A stretch of DNA of 64,000 nucleotides from Psychrobacter sp. PG1 (lineage in GTDB: Bacteria; Pseudomonadota; Gammaproteobacteria; Pseudomonadales; Moraxellaceae): NCBI RefSeq assembly GCF_014897815.1, contig NZ_JABUZG010000053.1, positions 62,001-126,000 of the forward strand. The letters run 5' to 3'. Below, one piece after another: positions 1 to 8,365 of this stretch; the stretch's first letter is position 1, and every line of letters starts with the position of its first letter. A program made the position numbers and the translations under genes. Under the pieces are notes generated by a model, which worked only from the letters and a program-made list of their open reading frames with translations, was not told where the DNA came from and did no database searches.

Positions 1-306
1 AGTGACTTCGCCATCTTGTTGACCCAAATGCACACCAACGCCGAGCTTGGCAGCCAATTTAATATTGTCATTGATGACGACTGGTACGTTGTACGCTTTC
101 GCCAACTCAACTATTTGTCTAGCCTCTTCGTATAGACGAGACTCACCATCAGGTAGCGCCAGTATCTGCTTGCGACGAATTTGTAATAGCGCGATGAATC
201 CTGTTGCTAGTGCTGCTTCTAATTTGCGATACAGTAGCGCAAACTCATCGTCATTGGTCAGTAAATATAATTTTGGCGCTGATATAACAGTCGGTGTTTG
301 GGTCAT
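1..306 (-). CDS. thiE: Thiamine-phosphate synthase, N-terminal part (cut by window edge)
   Basis: The reverse strand reads an open frame from an ATG at 306 to the window edge, 102 codons with no stop. It contains QIRRK (residues 42-46), VPVVINDN (74-81) and GVHLGQQDG (91-99). These match the beta strands of ThiE/TenI-fold proteins that bind the pyrimidine pyrophosphate and thiazole phosphate. ThiE joins the two halves of thiamine in the cytoplasm. The C-terminal half lies outside the window, so I cannot exclude a TenI-like paralogue or a longer fusion. A small inverted-repeat element (320-408) sits directly upstream, between this gene and pbpG, so it may carry or displace the promoter. Confidence 0.82.
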   Translation of the reverse strand, partial: MTQTPTVISAPKLYLLTNDDEFALLYRKLEAALATGFIALLQIRRKQILALPDGESRLYEEARQIVELAKAYNVPVVINDNIKLAAKLGVGVHLGQQDGEVT

Positions 307-319
307 ATTATTTTTCCTA

Positions 320-408
320 GAGTGTGTCCTCATTTTAAAAATGGAGATAAAAATGAGATAATTTTTTAGCCCATGTAGAAGTCCATTGATTAAATTAAAG
401 ACACACCT
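320..408. repeat. Short MITE-like element, copy A
   Basis: The 89 bp between TA dinucleotides at 318-319 and 409-410 have imperfect inverted ends (GAGTGTGTCC on the left, AGGTGTGTCT on the reverse of the right). The interior shares TCCTCATTTTAAAAAT, GAGATAA and TTTAGCCCATGTAGA with the longer element at 2637-2794, read on the opposite strand. It therefore looks like an internally deleted copy of the same non-autonomous element. It encodes nothing. TA flanks would fit a TA-targeting transposase; that is inference. Confidence 0.7.
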
Positions 409-423
409 TAAATTCAACACAAT

Positions 424-456
424 AAAAAGGCTGTTATATCGAATAACAGCCTTTTT
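424..456 (-). terminator. Rho-independent terminator after pbpG
   Basis: A perfect 14-bp stem (AAAAAGGCTGTTAT and its complement) closes a 5-nt loop and gives a T run on the reverse strand, 22 nt past the pbpG stop codon. It has A/T runs on both sides and could act in both directions. Confidence 0.85.
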
Positions 457-477
457 ATAAATGCTAAAACAGTAAAG

Positions 478-1566
478 TTATACCGTGCGGCGTGTCGCTA
501 GACTGTTTAGAATATTTTTGGCATCACCCCAACGTGTGGCTGAGCTGTTCGCTCCTAAGATGACAATAATTGCTGGGCGGTTATTCACACGCGTTTCCAT
601 GACCACACAACGACCAGCTTCATTGATAAAACCTGTTTTTGAGATACCAATTGGATAATCACCGGCACGAACCAAGCTACTGGTGTTATTGGCTTTATAA
701 GTACGGTTACCACTTGAGTAGTTAGAAACATAAAAGTCATAGCTCTTGGTAGTCGAGAAACGACGAATCACGTCATAGTTACCCGCCGCGCGAACCATTT
801 TAACCAAGTCATTTGATGAAGCGACGTTGCGCTTATCAAGACCCGTTGGATCACCAAAGAAAGCCGTGGTCATACCCAGATCTTGAGCTTTACGATTCAT
901 GGCACGTATAAAGGCAGTATAGCCACCTGGATAATTACGCGCTAAACTCTTTGCTGCTGGATTTTCTGATTTCATCAGTGCCATCAGCAACATCTCAGCA
1001 CGATTCAAACGATCGCCTGATTTAAGGTTAGAGCTGGCACGCTTAGGGCCGACGAAATCTTCTGGATCGAGTGTGAGTTCTTCACGCATATCGAGACCAG
1101 CATCCAATACGACCATAGCCGTCATCACTTTAGAGATACTGGCCATTGGGCGCGCAATGTCAGCATCTTTTTCATAAATAGATTCGCCCGTTTCAGCATC
1201 GATGACCGCGACACTACGCGAATCAGTGCTGATCGGTATCATGTTACTGCTACCAAATGAGCCACGATACGTTGTATTGTAGCTATTACTGCTATTGTAA
1301 CTGTTATTACTACTACCGAAGCTATTGGCGTTGGTGATACTGGTCGTACCATTGCCACTATCAACTTTCTTGATAGCTGAGCCTTTGGATTTATACATAA
1401 TATTGCGTGCTTCAGACAAACTATCGGCACCGCCCCAACTCATGCGAGCACTAGAGCTAGTGTCGGCGCTACCATTAATAGTAAGTGCCGCTTGTGCAAC
1501 ACTGCCCAAACTCAATGAAATCATAGCAGCGATTAATTGCTGTTTGGTTAATGGTAGTTGCTTCAT
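478..1566 (-). CDS. pbpG: D-alanyl-D-alanine endopeptidase (PBP7 type)
   Basis: 362 aa. A signal peptide (residues 1 to about 27, ending SVAQAA) is followed by a Ser/Asn/Tyr-rich linker (about 70-110) and an S11 peptidase domain. The catalytic motifs are visible: SISK at 143-146, SEN at 200-202 and KTG at 310-312. Family members cleave D-Ala-mDAP cross-links of peptidoglycan in the periplasm. The start at 1566 is chosen over the upstream ATG at 1584 because an AGGAGG-like ribosome site lies just before it. The low-complexity linker is longer than in E. coli PbpG and would hold the domain away from its signal sequence. Confidence 0.9.
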   Translation of the reverse strand: MKQLPLTKQQLIAAMISLSLGSVAQAALTINGSADTSSSARMSWGGADSLSEARNIMYKSKGSAIKKVDSGNGTTSITNANSFGSSNNSYNSSNSYNTTYRGSFGSSNMIPISTDSRSVAVIDAETGESIYEKDADIARPMASISKVMTAMVVLDAGLDMREELTLDPEDFVGPKRASSNLKSGDRLNRAEMLLMALMKSENPAAKSLARNYPGGYTAFIRAMNRKAQDLGMTTAFFGDPTGLDKRNVASSNDLVKMVRAAGNYDVIRRFSTTKSYDFYVSNYSSGNRTYKANNTSSLVRAGDYPIGISKTGFINEAGRCVVMETRVNNRPAIIVILGANSSATRWGDAKNILNSLATRRTV

Positions 1567-1993
1567 TATGCCTCCTGCTGTCACGATGCTGTTAATTAGA
1601 GAATCAGTTACATACTAACCAATAGCAACAACGTACGTAGCGTTTATGAATGGGTTTATAAGTACTCGTATAGAGTTTTTGTATTTTTAGTGTATCATGG
1701 TTTGCATTTAAGTTTAATGTATCAAGCTGATTTAATAATTTATTTTGGTGTAATTCAAATTTTACTACAACCACTTTATATTACAGAAACATTGACTCAC
1801 ATTTCAGCAATATATCTTAACTTTGAACACTGTAATTATTCGTTTTCTGTTATATTAAACAATAGTATCTATCTAAAAGATTAGCAATATTTTATTTTTT
1901 TCAAAAACTAAAAAAACGACTCTAATGATTTTATTTTTTGTCATTTAGCGTCAATAAAAGCCTTCATTCTGACACACAACAAAGAGTATCGTT
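1567..1993. other. Intergenic region between pbpG and the response regulator
   Basis: These 427 bp are very AT-rich and separate two divergently transcribed genes, so they must hold both promoters. An open frame at 1690-1884 has no ribosome site and no recognisable protein features, and I do not call it. I see no RNA gene or repeat here. Confidence 0.5.
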
Positions 1994-2629
1994 ATGATTA
2001 AAGTACTGGTAGTAGATGATCATGATTTGGTGAGAATGGGTATTAGCCGCATGTTGTCAGATAGTATCGATATCGAAGTAATCGGCGAAGCGGACAGCGG
2101 TGACATGGCCATAAAATTGGCCAAACAATTACGCCCTGATGTGGTTTTGCTTGATGTCAATATGCCTAATATTGGTGGGCTTGAAGCAACCAAACGCTTA
2201 ATTCAGCTGGATATGGGTATCAAAATATTAGCCGTCAGTAGTATGTCAGCGCAGCCGTATCCTTCGATGCTTATCAAAGCGGGGGTCAATGGCTATATTA
2301 CGAAGGGCACGCCGCTCGATGAGATGATTCGCGCTGTCAAAAAAATCTATCAAGGTGGTCGTTATTTTAGCCAAGATGTCGCTGAGCAACTGGCTGATGT
2401 TTTGCTGTCAGATAATGCCAACTCACCTTTTGACTTACTGAGTGATCGCGAAAAACAGGTGGCAATGATGGTCGTTAACTGTCAAAGCCCACAGCAAATC
2501 GCTGACCAACTATTTGTGAGTGTCAAAACCATCAACACTTACCGCTATCGTATTTATGAAAAAGTTGGGGTTGATAGCGATGTGAAGTTAACACATTTGG
2601 CCATTCGTCATGGTCTAATTCAGCCATAA
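1994..2629 (+). CDS. uvrY: LuxR-family response regulator, GacA/UvrY-like
   Basis: 211 aa, the length of GacA/UvrY. The receiver domain (1-120) has the acidic pocket DD at 8-9, phospho-acceptor D54 in LLDVNMP and K104. A LuxR-type helix-turn-helix follows at about 145-208 (LSDREKQVA ... VSVKTINTYRYRIYEK). Relatives are activated by the BarA/GacS sensor kinase and switch on small RNAs that titrate CsrA/RsmA; no cognate kinase lies beside it here. The next genes are the PilS/PilR pair, but a mobile element separates them, so an operon is unlikely. The assignment to GacA rather than another NarL-type regulator rests on overall similarity. Confidence 0.82.
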   Translation: MIKVLVVDDHDLVRMGISRMLSDSIDIEVIGEADSGDMAIKLAKQLRPDVVLLDVNMPNIGGLEATKRLIQLDMGIKILAVSSMSAQPYPSMLIKAGVNGYITKGTPLDEMIRAVKKIYQGGRYFSQDVAEQLADVLLSDNANSPFDLLSDREKQVAMMVVNCQSPQQIADQLFVSVKTINTYRYRIYEKVGVDSDVKLTHLAIRHGLIQP

Positions 2630-2636
2630 CTCATTA

Positions 2637-2794
2637 AGGCGTGTCCTCAGTTCAATTGATGGACATCTACATGGGCTAAAAATGGCTAAATTTTATCAAG
2701 TATCGTCAAATATCCTGATATTAATGGCGATATCTTCCTTGTTTGATTGTAATTTATCTCATTTTATCTCTATTTTTAAAATGAGGACACGCCC
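2637..2794. repeat. MITE-like element, copy B, with perfect terminal inverted repeats
   Basis: The 158-bp element lies between TA dinucleotides (2635-2636 and 2795-2796). Its ends read GGCGTGTCCTCA at 2638-2649 and the exact complement at 2782-2793. No protein is encoded. Its interior shares long blocks with copy A at 320-408 in opposite orientation. It fills almost the whole gap between the response regulator and pilS, so it may supply the pilS promoter or a terminator. Confidence 0.8.
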
Positions 2795-2824
2795 TAGCAA
2801 CTGTTACCTTATTGCGGTCAATCT

Positions 2825-4618
2825 ATGAAGCCTGCTACTAATATCGTCTCTGCTGTTACTCACTACTTGCATCGTGATGACACGCTATCTCCACCTCAAT
2901 TGCGCAGGTTGGGGCTTATTTATAGCAGTTACCGCTTTGCTGTTAGTCTGTTTTCTCTACTGATGGTGTATATCACCGCTCACTCTGACAACAGCCTCTC
3001 TCTACCAAGCTTTTTACAACAAACAACGCTTAGCTTTTATTTCCTACTTAGTCTTATTTTACTTGGCTTATTTTATGTCGTTAATCAGCAAATGCGGCGG
3101 CAGTTAGCCTTTGGTTTAGTATTGGACGTCATTATATTAAGCTTATTACTATATACAGCGGGTGCGCCTGATTTACAGTTGACCATGTTATATATGGTGG
3201 TGGTCGCAGCGAGTTTTATGTTGCTACACGGCTCACAAGCCTTAATTATTACCCTACTCGCTATTATTTTTGTCATTTATCAGCAATTCTTTTATGCCAT
3301 TGCCAATAGCATGAGCTTAGCAAATTTAGGGGACGCATTGCTCATGTCAGCCAGCTTTTTGGCGGTTGGTGGTTTGAGCTGGTCCATCTCACAGCGTTTG
3401 GTACAACTTGAGAAAGTAGCAGCGAGTCACGCTAAAGAAGTTGAACGATTAAACGTCATCAACCAAGAAGTCATCACGCAAATGGTTAATGGTGTCATCG
3501 TCATCGATAAACAGCATATCGTTTTAGCAAACCTTGCCGCTCACCAATTACTTAGCCTTTCGCCCACCCCTTCCGCATCATTGCATAACACTTCTATTGA
3601 TACAAAAGATACTCGGAACAATACTCGCAGTGCACTCTTATCTAACTTTCAGCAGCAGCTTGGTCAACAACACACGCAGCTATTTAAAGCCTGTTTGTCA
3701 GTAGCGGCTGGCCAATCACGCACCTTTATTTATGATTTGCCTGCAGTCGCAAACGCTTCCATATTCGGTAAACTGCGCGTACAAATTATTCCATTAAAAG
3801 ATGACAGTAAATTGATAATGTTAGAGGACTTACGCCGCGAGCAAGCCAGCGCCCAACAATTGAAGCTGGCTTCTTTAGGGCAATTGACAGCGAGCATCGC
3901 CCATGAAATAAGGAATCCTTTGGCAGCGATATCACAAGCCAGCCAATTATTAATGGAGGATGTTATAGAAGCCAATCTAGAAGTCGATACAGCAGATAAT
4001 ACGATAACGCCGACTATCTCAAATGACGATATGGCAGCGAATCATGAGCTTTATCAAATGATATTTTCACAAACAAAACGTGTGAATCGTATTATCGAAG
4101 ATGTACTAAAACTGTCGCGCCAGCAAACCGCAAACCAGCAGGCGATTATATTGGCAGACTGGATGCCAACATTTTTAGATAACTACTTTCAAGGACACGA
4201 TATTTTTCTACACGTAAAAACACAACCGACCATATCATTCGACACGCATCAACTAGAGCAAGTCTTAATCAATTTAATTAACAATGGCTTGCGCTACAGT
4301 AGCTACGCCCACCCTCATGCCTATGTGGAAATCGAGATTTATTGTGCGGATAACGATGTTATAATTGATATATTGGATGCTGGTCGCGGGGTTAGCACCA
4401 AAGATTTAGAACATTTGTTTAATCCATTTTTTACGACAGATCAAGCAGGGACAGGCTTAGGACTGTATTTATCACAAGCTTTTTGTGAGGCCAACCAAAC
4501 TCGTTTGCTTTATATTCCTGAACATGAGAAAACCTGTTTTCGCTTGATAGCACCTGCTATTGGCGCTGATACTTATGTAAATAAAACTGAACATAATGTT
4601 AATACCACTATTTTATAA
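2825..4618 (+). CDS. pilS: Two-component sensor kinase PilS
   Basis: 597 aa inner-membrane histidine kinase. About six hydrophobic segments occupy residues 25-190, then a linker/PAS-like region, a HisKA domain with H360 in IAHEIRNP, and a HATPase domain with N-box LINLINNG, G1 box DAGRGVS and G2 box GTGLGLYLS. PilS senses pilin levels in the membrane and phosphorylates PilR, which drives type IV pilin transcription with sigma-54. The gene lies 100 bp before pilR on the same strand. A 40-residue polar stretch (about 385-420) inside HisKA, between the H-box helix and the second helix, is longer than usual. Confidence 0.88.
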   Translation: MKPATNIVSAVTHYLHRDDTLSPPQLRRLGLIYSSYRFAVSLFSLLMVYITAHSDNSLSLPSFLQQTTLSFYFLLSLILLGLFYVVNQQMRRQLAFGLVLDVIILSLLLYTAGAPDLQLTMLYMVVVAASFMLLHGSQALIITLLAIIFVIYQQFFYAIANSMSLANLGDALLMSASFLAVGGLSWSISQRLVQLEKVAASHAKEVERLNVINQEVITQMVNGVIVIDKQHIVLANLAAHQLLSLSPTPSASLHNTSIDTKDTRNNTRSALLSNFQQQLGQQHTQLFKACLSVAAGQSRTFIYDLPAVANASIFGKLRVQIIPLKDDSKLIMLEDLRREQASAQQLKLASLGQLTASIAHEIRNPLAAISQASQLLMEDVIEANLEVDTADNTITPTISNDDMAANHELYQMIFSQTKRVNRIIEDVLKLSRQQTANQQAIILADWMPTFLDNYFQGHDIFLHVKTQPTISFDTHQLEQVLINLINNGLRYSSYAHPHAYVEIEIYCADNDVIIDILDAGRGVSTKDLEHLFNPFFTTDQAGTGLGLYLSQAFCEANQTRLLYIPEHEKTCFRLIAPAIGADTYVNKTEHNVNTTIL

Positions 4619-4718
4619 ATATTAACGTTACCAAGTATTAACATACTATGGAATACTTTGCCACTAAGGCCTCTTGGTTTTTACCATTTTATAGCTATTG
4701 AATACGATGAGATGATGT

Positions 4719-6431
4719 ATGACAACAACCGCGCTAGTCGTTGATGACGAAGTGGATCTATGCCGATTGATGCAAATTACTTTGACCAAAATGGGCATTA
4801 AAAGTGATGTAGCATATACTCTGTCACAAGCAAGATCATACTGGCAAGACAATGATTACGATTTCTGTCTGACCGATTTAAAGCTGCCTGATGGGTCAGG
4901 ACTAGAGTTGGTAAAAGAAATCAGCAATAGCTCTAGTACCCCCATTGCCGTGATTACTGCTCATGGCAGTATGGATCTCGCCATTGAGGCATTGAAGCTT
5001 GGTGCTTTCGACTTTGTTAATAAACCTCTTGAGTTACCGCGCCTACGTCAACTGGTGCAAAATGCTTTAAAAGTTATTCATCAAGATAATGAAGCAAAAA
5101 CCACAGCTGAATGCTCACCTGAACAAAAACTGTTAGACAGTAGACTCATTGGTGATTCTGCTGTGATGCATCCGCTGAAAAATACTATTTTAAAATTGGC
5201 ACGCTCACAAGCACCCGTATTTTTGTCAGGTGCTTCGGGTACTGGTAAAGAAGTGGTTGCCCGATTGATTCATGATTTAAGCCCACGCCGTGATGGTAGC
5301 TTTGTGCCAGTAAACTGTGGAGCAATACCATCAGAGCTGATGGAATCAGAGTTTTTTGGTCATAAAAAAGGTAGTTTTACAGGGGCTGTCGCTGACAAGC
5401 AAGGGCTGTTTCAGCAGGCCAATGGCGGCACGTTATTTTTAGACGAGGTAGCAGACTTGCCTTTGGCCATGCAGGTAAAACTACTGCGTGCCATTCAAGA
5501 GAAAACGGTGAGAGCCATTGGTGATACCAAAGAGGTTCCTGTAGATATTCGTATCTTGTCCGCCACCCACAAAAATTTAAACCAACTGGTACAGGATGGG
5601 GCATTTCGACAAGATTTATACTACCGTATCAATGTGATTGAATTAAAACTGCCAACGCTCAATGCGCGTCGTGATGACATTCCTGTATTAGCAAAGCACT
5701 TTTTAGCATTAATTGCTGATGAATGGCAGTTAGAGAACCCTCCAACACTTACCATCGAGGCTTGTGAGCGTTTGCAAGATCATAACTTTGCGGGCAATGT
5801 CCGTGAACTACGTAACGTCCTTGAACGTGCCGTCACCCTAGCAGAGACGCCGTACATTGACATCAGCCATTTGGGTTTGCCTGATATTGATATGACTCAT
5901 CACCGTGCAGCCTCTCAAGATCAGAGTGAGCCAGCAGTTATTGATAAAACTCAACATTCTGAACGTCAAATAAACAACCAAATGGTCGCTCAATCGATAG
6001 AAAATAGAGAAAAAGTCATTCAATCTATGGATGAGACTATAGCGCCACAGGTCAAGCAAGTGACGACCAACTTGCACCCTTATCGTACTAACGCTCAGCA
6101 CTACCCTTCTATGATACAGCGTTCAGAAAGTCATCATGCAGAAAGCCCAAACCATACAGCCCGTCACAATCACGAAGAATCTGTCACTCATCGATCTATT
6201 CTGCAAGAAAGTGATGAAAAAGCAATTCTAAGCAAATTAAAGGATGGTCAGTTACCCTCTCAAGGGTTGGAACACTACCTACAAGAACAAGAAAAACAGT
6301 TGATTATTACCGCGCTAAAACAAACGGCTTGGAATAAAACGCAAGCAGCTGAACTACTAGGTACCACTTTTCGCTCGTTACGCTATCGCATGAAAAAACT
6401 AGAGATAGCTGAGGATCAATTCGAGCCATAG
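4719..6431 (+). CDS. pilR: Sigma-54-dependent response regulator PilR
   Basis: 570 aa. The receiver domain (1-120) has D10/D11 and phospho-acceptor D53. The AAA+ sigma-54 activation domain (about 140-380) has Walker A GASGTGKE and the sigma-54 contact loop at 218-223, here GSFTGA instead of the usual GAFTGA. A Fis-type helix-turn-helix ends the protein (about 530-565). Between the AAA+ and DNA-binding domains there is a 130-residue polar insert rich in His, Ser, Gln and Glu, which makes the protein roughly 120 residues longer than usual PilR. It is paired with pilS just upstream. PilR activates pilA. Confidence 0.88.
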   Translation: MTTTALVVDDEVDLCRLMQITLTKMGIKSDVAYTLSQARSYWQDNDYDFCLTDLKLPDGSGLELVKEISNSSSTPIAVITAHGSMDLAIEALKLGAFDFVNKPLELPRLRQLVQNALKVIHQDNEAKTTAECSPEQKLLDSRLIGDSAVMHPLKNTILKLARSQAPVFLSGASGTGKEVVARLIHDLSPRRDGSFVPVNCGAIPSELMESEFFGHKKGSFTGAVADKQGLFQQANGGTLFLDEVADLPLAMQVKLLRAIQEKTVRAIGDTKEVPVDIRILSATHKNLNQLVQDGAFRQDLYYRINVIELKLPTLNARRDDIPVLAKHFLALIADEWQLENPPTLTIEACERLQDHNFAGNVRELRNVLERAVTLAETPYIDISHLGLPDIDMTHHRAASQDQSEPAVIDKTQHSERQINNQMVAQSIENREKVIQSMDETIAPQVKQVTTNLHPYRTNAQHYPSMIQRSESHHAESPNHTARHNHEESVTHRSILQESDEKAILSKLKDGQLPSQGLEHYLQEQEKQLIITALKQTAWNKTQAAELLGTTFRSLRYRMKKLEIAEDQFEP

Positions 6432-6509
6432 CATTCGCCATTTTTGAATAACGATAAATGATGATATTTTAACGTTAATACATCGCGATAGCCTATCTTT
6501 AAGCGAGCT

Positions 6510-8012
6510 TTACTGAACCCTATTGCCTGCCACTGCTTTATCGACTTTGGCAGGTTTTCGGACAAAACGAATGCCCGAATCAAGTGCTTTTGTTTTTAGT
6601 AAAGCAAGCGCTTGCTGCTCCCATGTACTTTCACTTCCTGACAAGGTCATATCAGGCTCTACACCGATTCCATCGATCTTATTGCCTGACGCTGTCATAT
6701 AGTTGGCGACGGTGAGTTTGACAGCCTGCTCATCATTCAATGGGATGACCGACTGTACAGACCCTTTACCATAGCTGACTTCACCAACGATTGTGGCACG
6801 TTTTTGTGCTTGTAAGCTACTGGCCAGCACCTCTGCCGCTGACGCCGAATAGCGATTTTGCAACACCACCACTGGCAATGATTCAAGTATCGCCAGACCT
6901 TGAGTTGATAGCGTACGCGTATCACTTTGACGACCCTTTACTTGTACCACATCAGTGTCGCTCATAAACAAACTGGCTACGCTCACCGCCGACGTTAGCA
7001 CCCCGCCTGGATTATCACGCATATCTAGCAAGATACCTGTGATAGGTGCGTCTAGATCTATCAAGCCCTCCAAGAGTTTTTCACGGCTATTATTTTGAAA
7101 GGCAGGTAACTTAATAACAGCAACACCGTCAATGAGACTTGCCTCGACCGTTTGAGGGTGGCTGTTATTACGCTGCAAGGTCGTGGTATGTTTGCGGCGA
7201 CCAGCTTTTGAGGTGACAACATCTACTTGCGTACCCGCAATCCCTGTCAAAAGTTGCTCGATATCGTTACTTTCTTTTTCTTCATCAAGTTTGAAATCAC
7301 CGACTTGATGTAAATAATCGCCAACCGCAATGCCCTTTTTATCTGCAGGCGATGCATCAATAACTTCTGTAATCACCCAATAGCCATCTGTAGGCTGATA
7401 ATTGACTTTGATACCGACGTCACCCACATCACCTTCGGTAAAGGCACGCAAGTTTTCATAAGCCTCAGCATCTAAAAATTCAGCATGACTATCTAGCTTA
7501 GTCAACATACCACTCAACGCATTATTGAACAGCTCTTCATCATTGACCGCATCTACATATTCACGGCGTACCAAATCCACTACCGCAACAAACGTCTTGA
7601 GCGTTTCTGGAGAAATGGCATTCAATGATACTTGCGCAACCTCAGGTGGAATACTGACATCGATCTCATTCGTGTCATCGGTCAAGGCACTCTCATCTGC
7701 GACACTGTCTATCGAATCGTCAACTTGGTCGGCCGACTCAAGCATATCAGCGACATCTGATAAATTATTAGTGTCATCTTCTATGGCTATCTCATCGTTA
7801 TTTAAGCTAATCAGTTGTAGACTGGCGGTGGGATTATTGATGGTCGCATTAGCTGGTGACCTCGCTGCTTGTGCGTACATACTAGCAGTGCTGAGCCCAA
7901 GCAGACCTATCATCAATGCAGGTTTAAACATAGTCGGCGCAGTGAATACCTTCATTGCTTGTTTGCCCAATCGCTTCGTCACTGGTAAGCGCATAAAATA
8001 AATAGAACGCAT
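6510..8012 (-). CDS. ctpA: C-terminal processing peptidase (S41 family)
   Basis: 500 aa. An N-terminal hydrophobic segment or signal (about 30-50) is followed by an Asp/Glu-rich linker (70-120), a PDZ domain (about 190-280) and the S41 protease core. The Ser/Lys dyad is visible: S391 in YSASAAE and K416 in SYGKGSVQ. These proteases trim periplasmic and outer-membrane proteins and peptidoglycan hydrolases from their C-termini. The start at 8012 is the first ATG; internal ATGs at 7994 and 7955 would still leave the signal segment, so the exact start is open. The gene is convergent with pilR. No murein activator gene (EnvC type) lies next to it, unlike many relatives. Confidence 0.85.
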   Translation of the reverse strand: MRSIYFMRLPVTKRLGKQAMKVFTAPTMFKPALMIGLLGLSTASMYAQAARSPANATINNPTASLQLISLNNDEIAIEDDTNNLSDVADMLESADQVDDSIDSVADESALTDDTNEIDVSIPPEVAQVSLNAISPETLKTFVAVVDLVRREYVDAVNDEELFNNALSGMLTKLDSHAEFLDAEAYENLRAFTEGDVGDVGIKVNYQPTDGYWVITEVIDASPADKKGIAVGDYLHQVGDFKLDEEKESNDIEQLLTGIAGTQVDVVTSKAGRRKHTTTLQRNNSHPQTVEASLIDGVAVIKLPAFQNNSREKLLEGLIDLDAPITGILLDMRDNPGGVLTSAVSVASLFMSDTDVVQVKGRQSDTRTLSTQGLAILESLPVVVLQNRYSASAAEVLASSLQAQKRATIVGEVSYGKGSVQSVIPLNDEQAVKLTVANYMTASGNKIDGIGVEPDMTLSGSESTWEQQALALLKTKALDSGIRFVRKPAKVDKAVAGNRVQ

Positions 8013-8365
8013 AAGAGAACTCGTTTAATAATAGAATTATTTTTATAGATATATGGATGAATATTTATCTCATAAGATAGCACCAAGAGCCAGTCTAAGA
8101 CTAGGAGAGTATTGCAAGTAACATTTACGATAACTGATATGATTTCATCAAATGATGAGTAGCGGTGTCAAGTTTGTTTAGCAGGCGAAATATCATGCTG
8201 GCCCTTATTTTTCTCACTATCCAAACATTTAAAGATAAATAAAGTCAGTCAAATATCTCTTAAAAAACAGATCAAAAAAAGGAGAGACAATCAATATCTC
8301 TCCTCCTTTCTATTACTTCTAACAACACTAGTAAGTTGTCAATATAATAGTATTAAGTGCCTGAC
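8013..8365. other. Intergenic region between gpmI and ctpA
   Basis: 353 bp, AT-rich. It contains the gpmI terminator (8274-8303) and must contain the ctpA promoter. I see no further gene or repeat. Confidence 0.5.
8274..8303 (-). terminator. Terminator after gpmI
   Basis: A 7-bp stem (GGAGAGA with TCTCTCC) is followed on the reverse strand by seven T residues, 63 nt past the gpmI stop codon. Confidence 0.75.

Noticed and set aside
47-361. Plus-strand open frame of 104 codons at the left edge
   Set aside because: The reverse strand encodes recognisable ThiE over the same bases.
1690-1884. 64-codon open frame in the AT-rich gap
   Set aside because: No ribosome site, no recognisable motif, and it fills a divergent promoter region.
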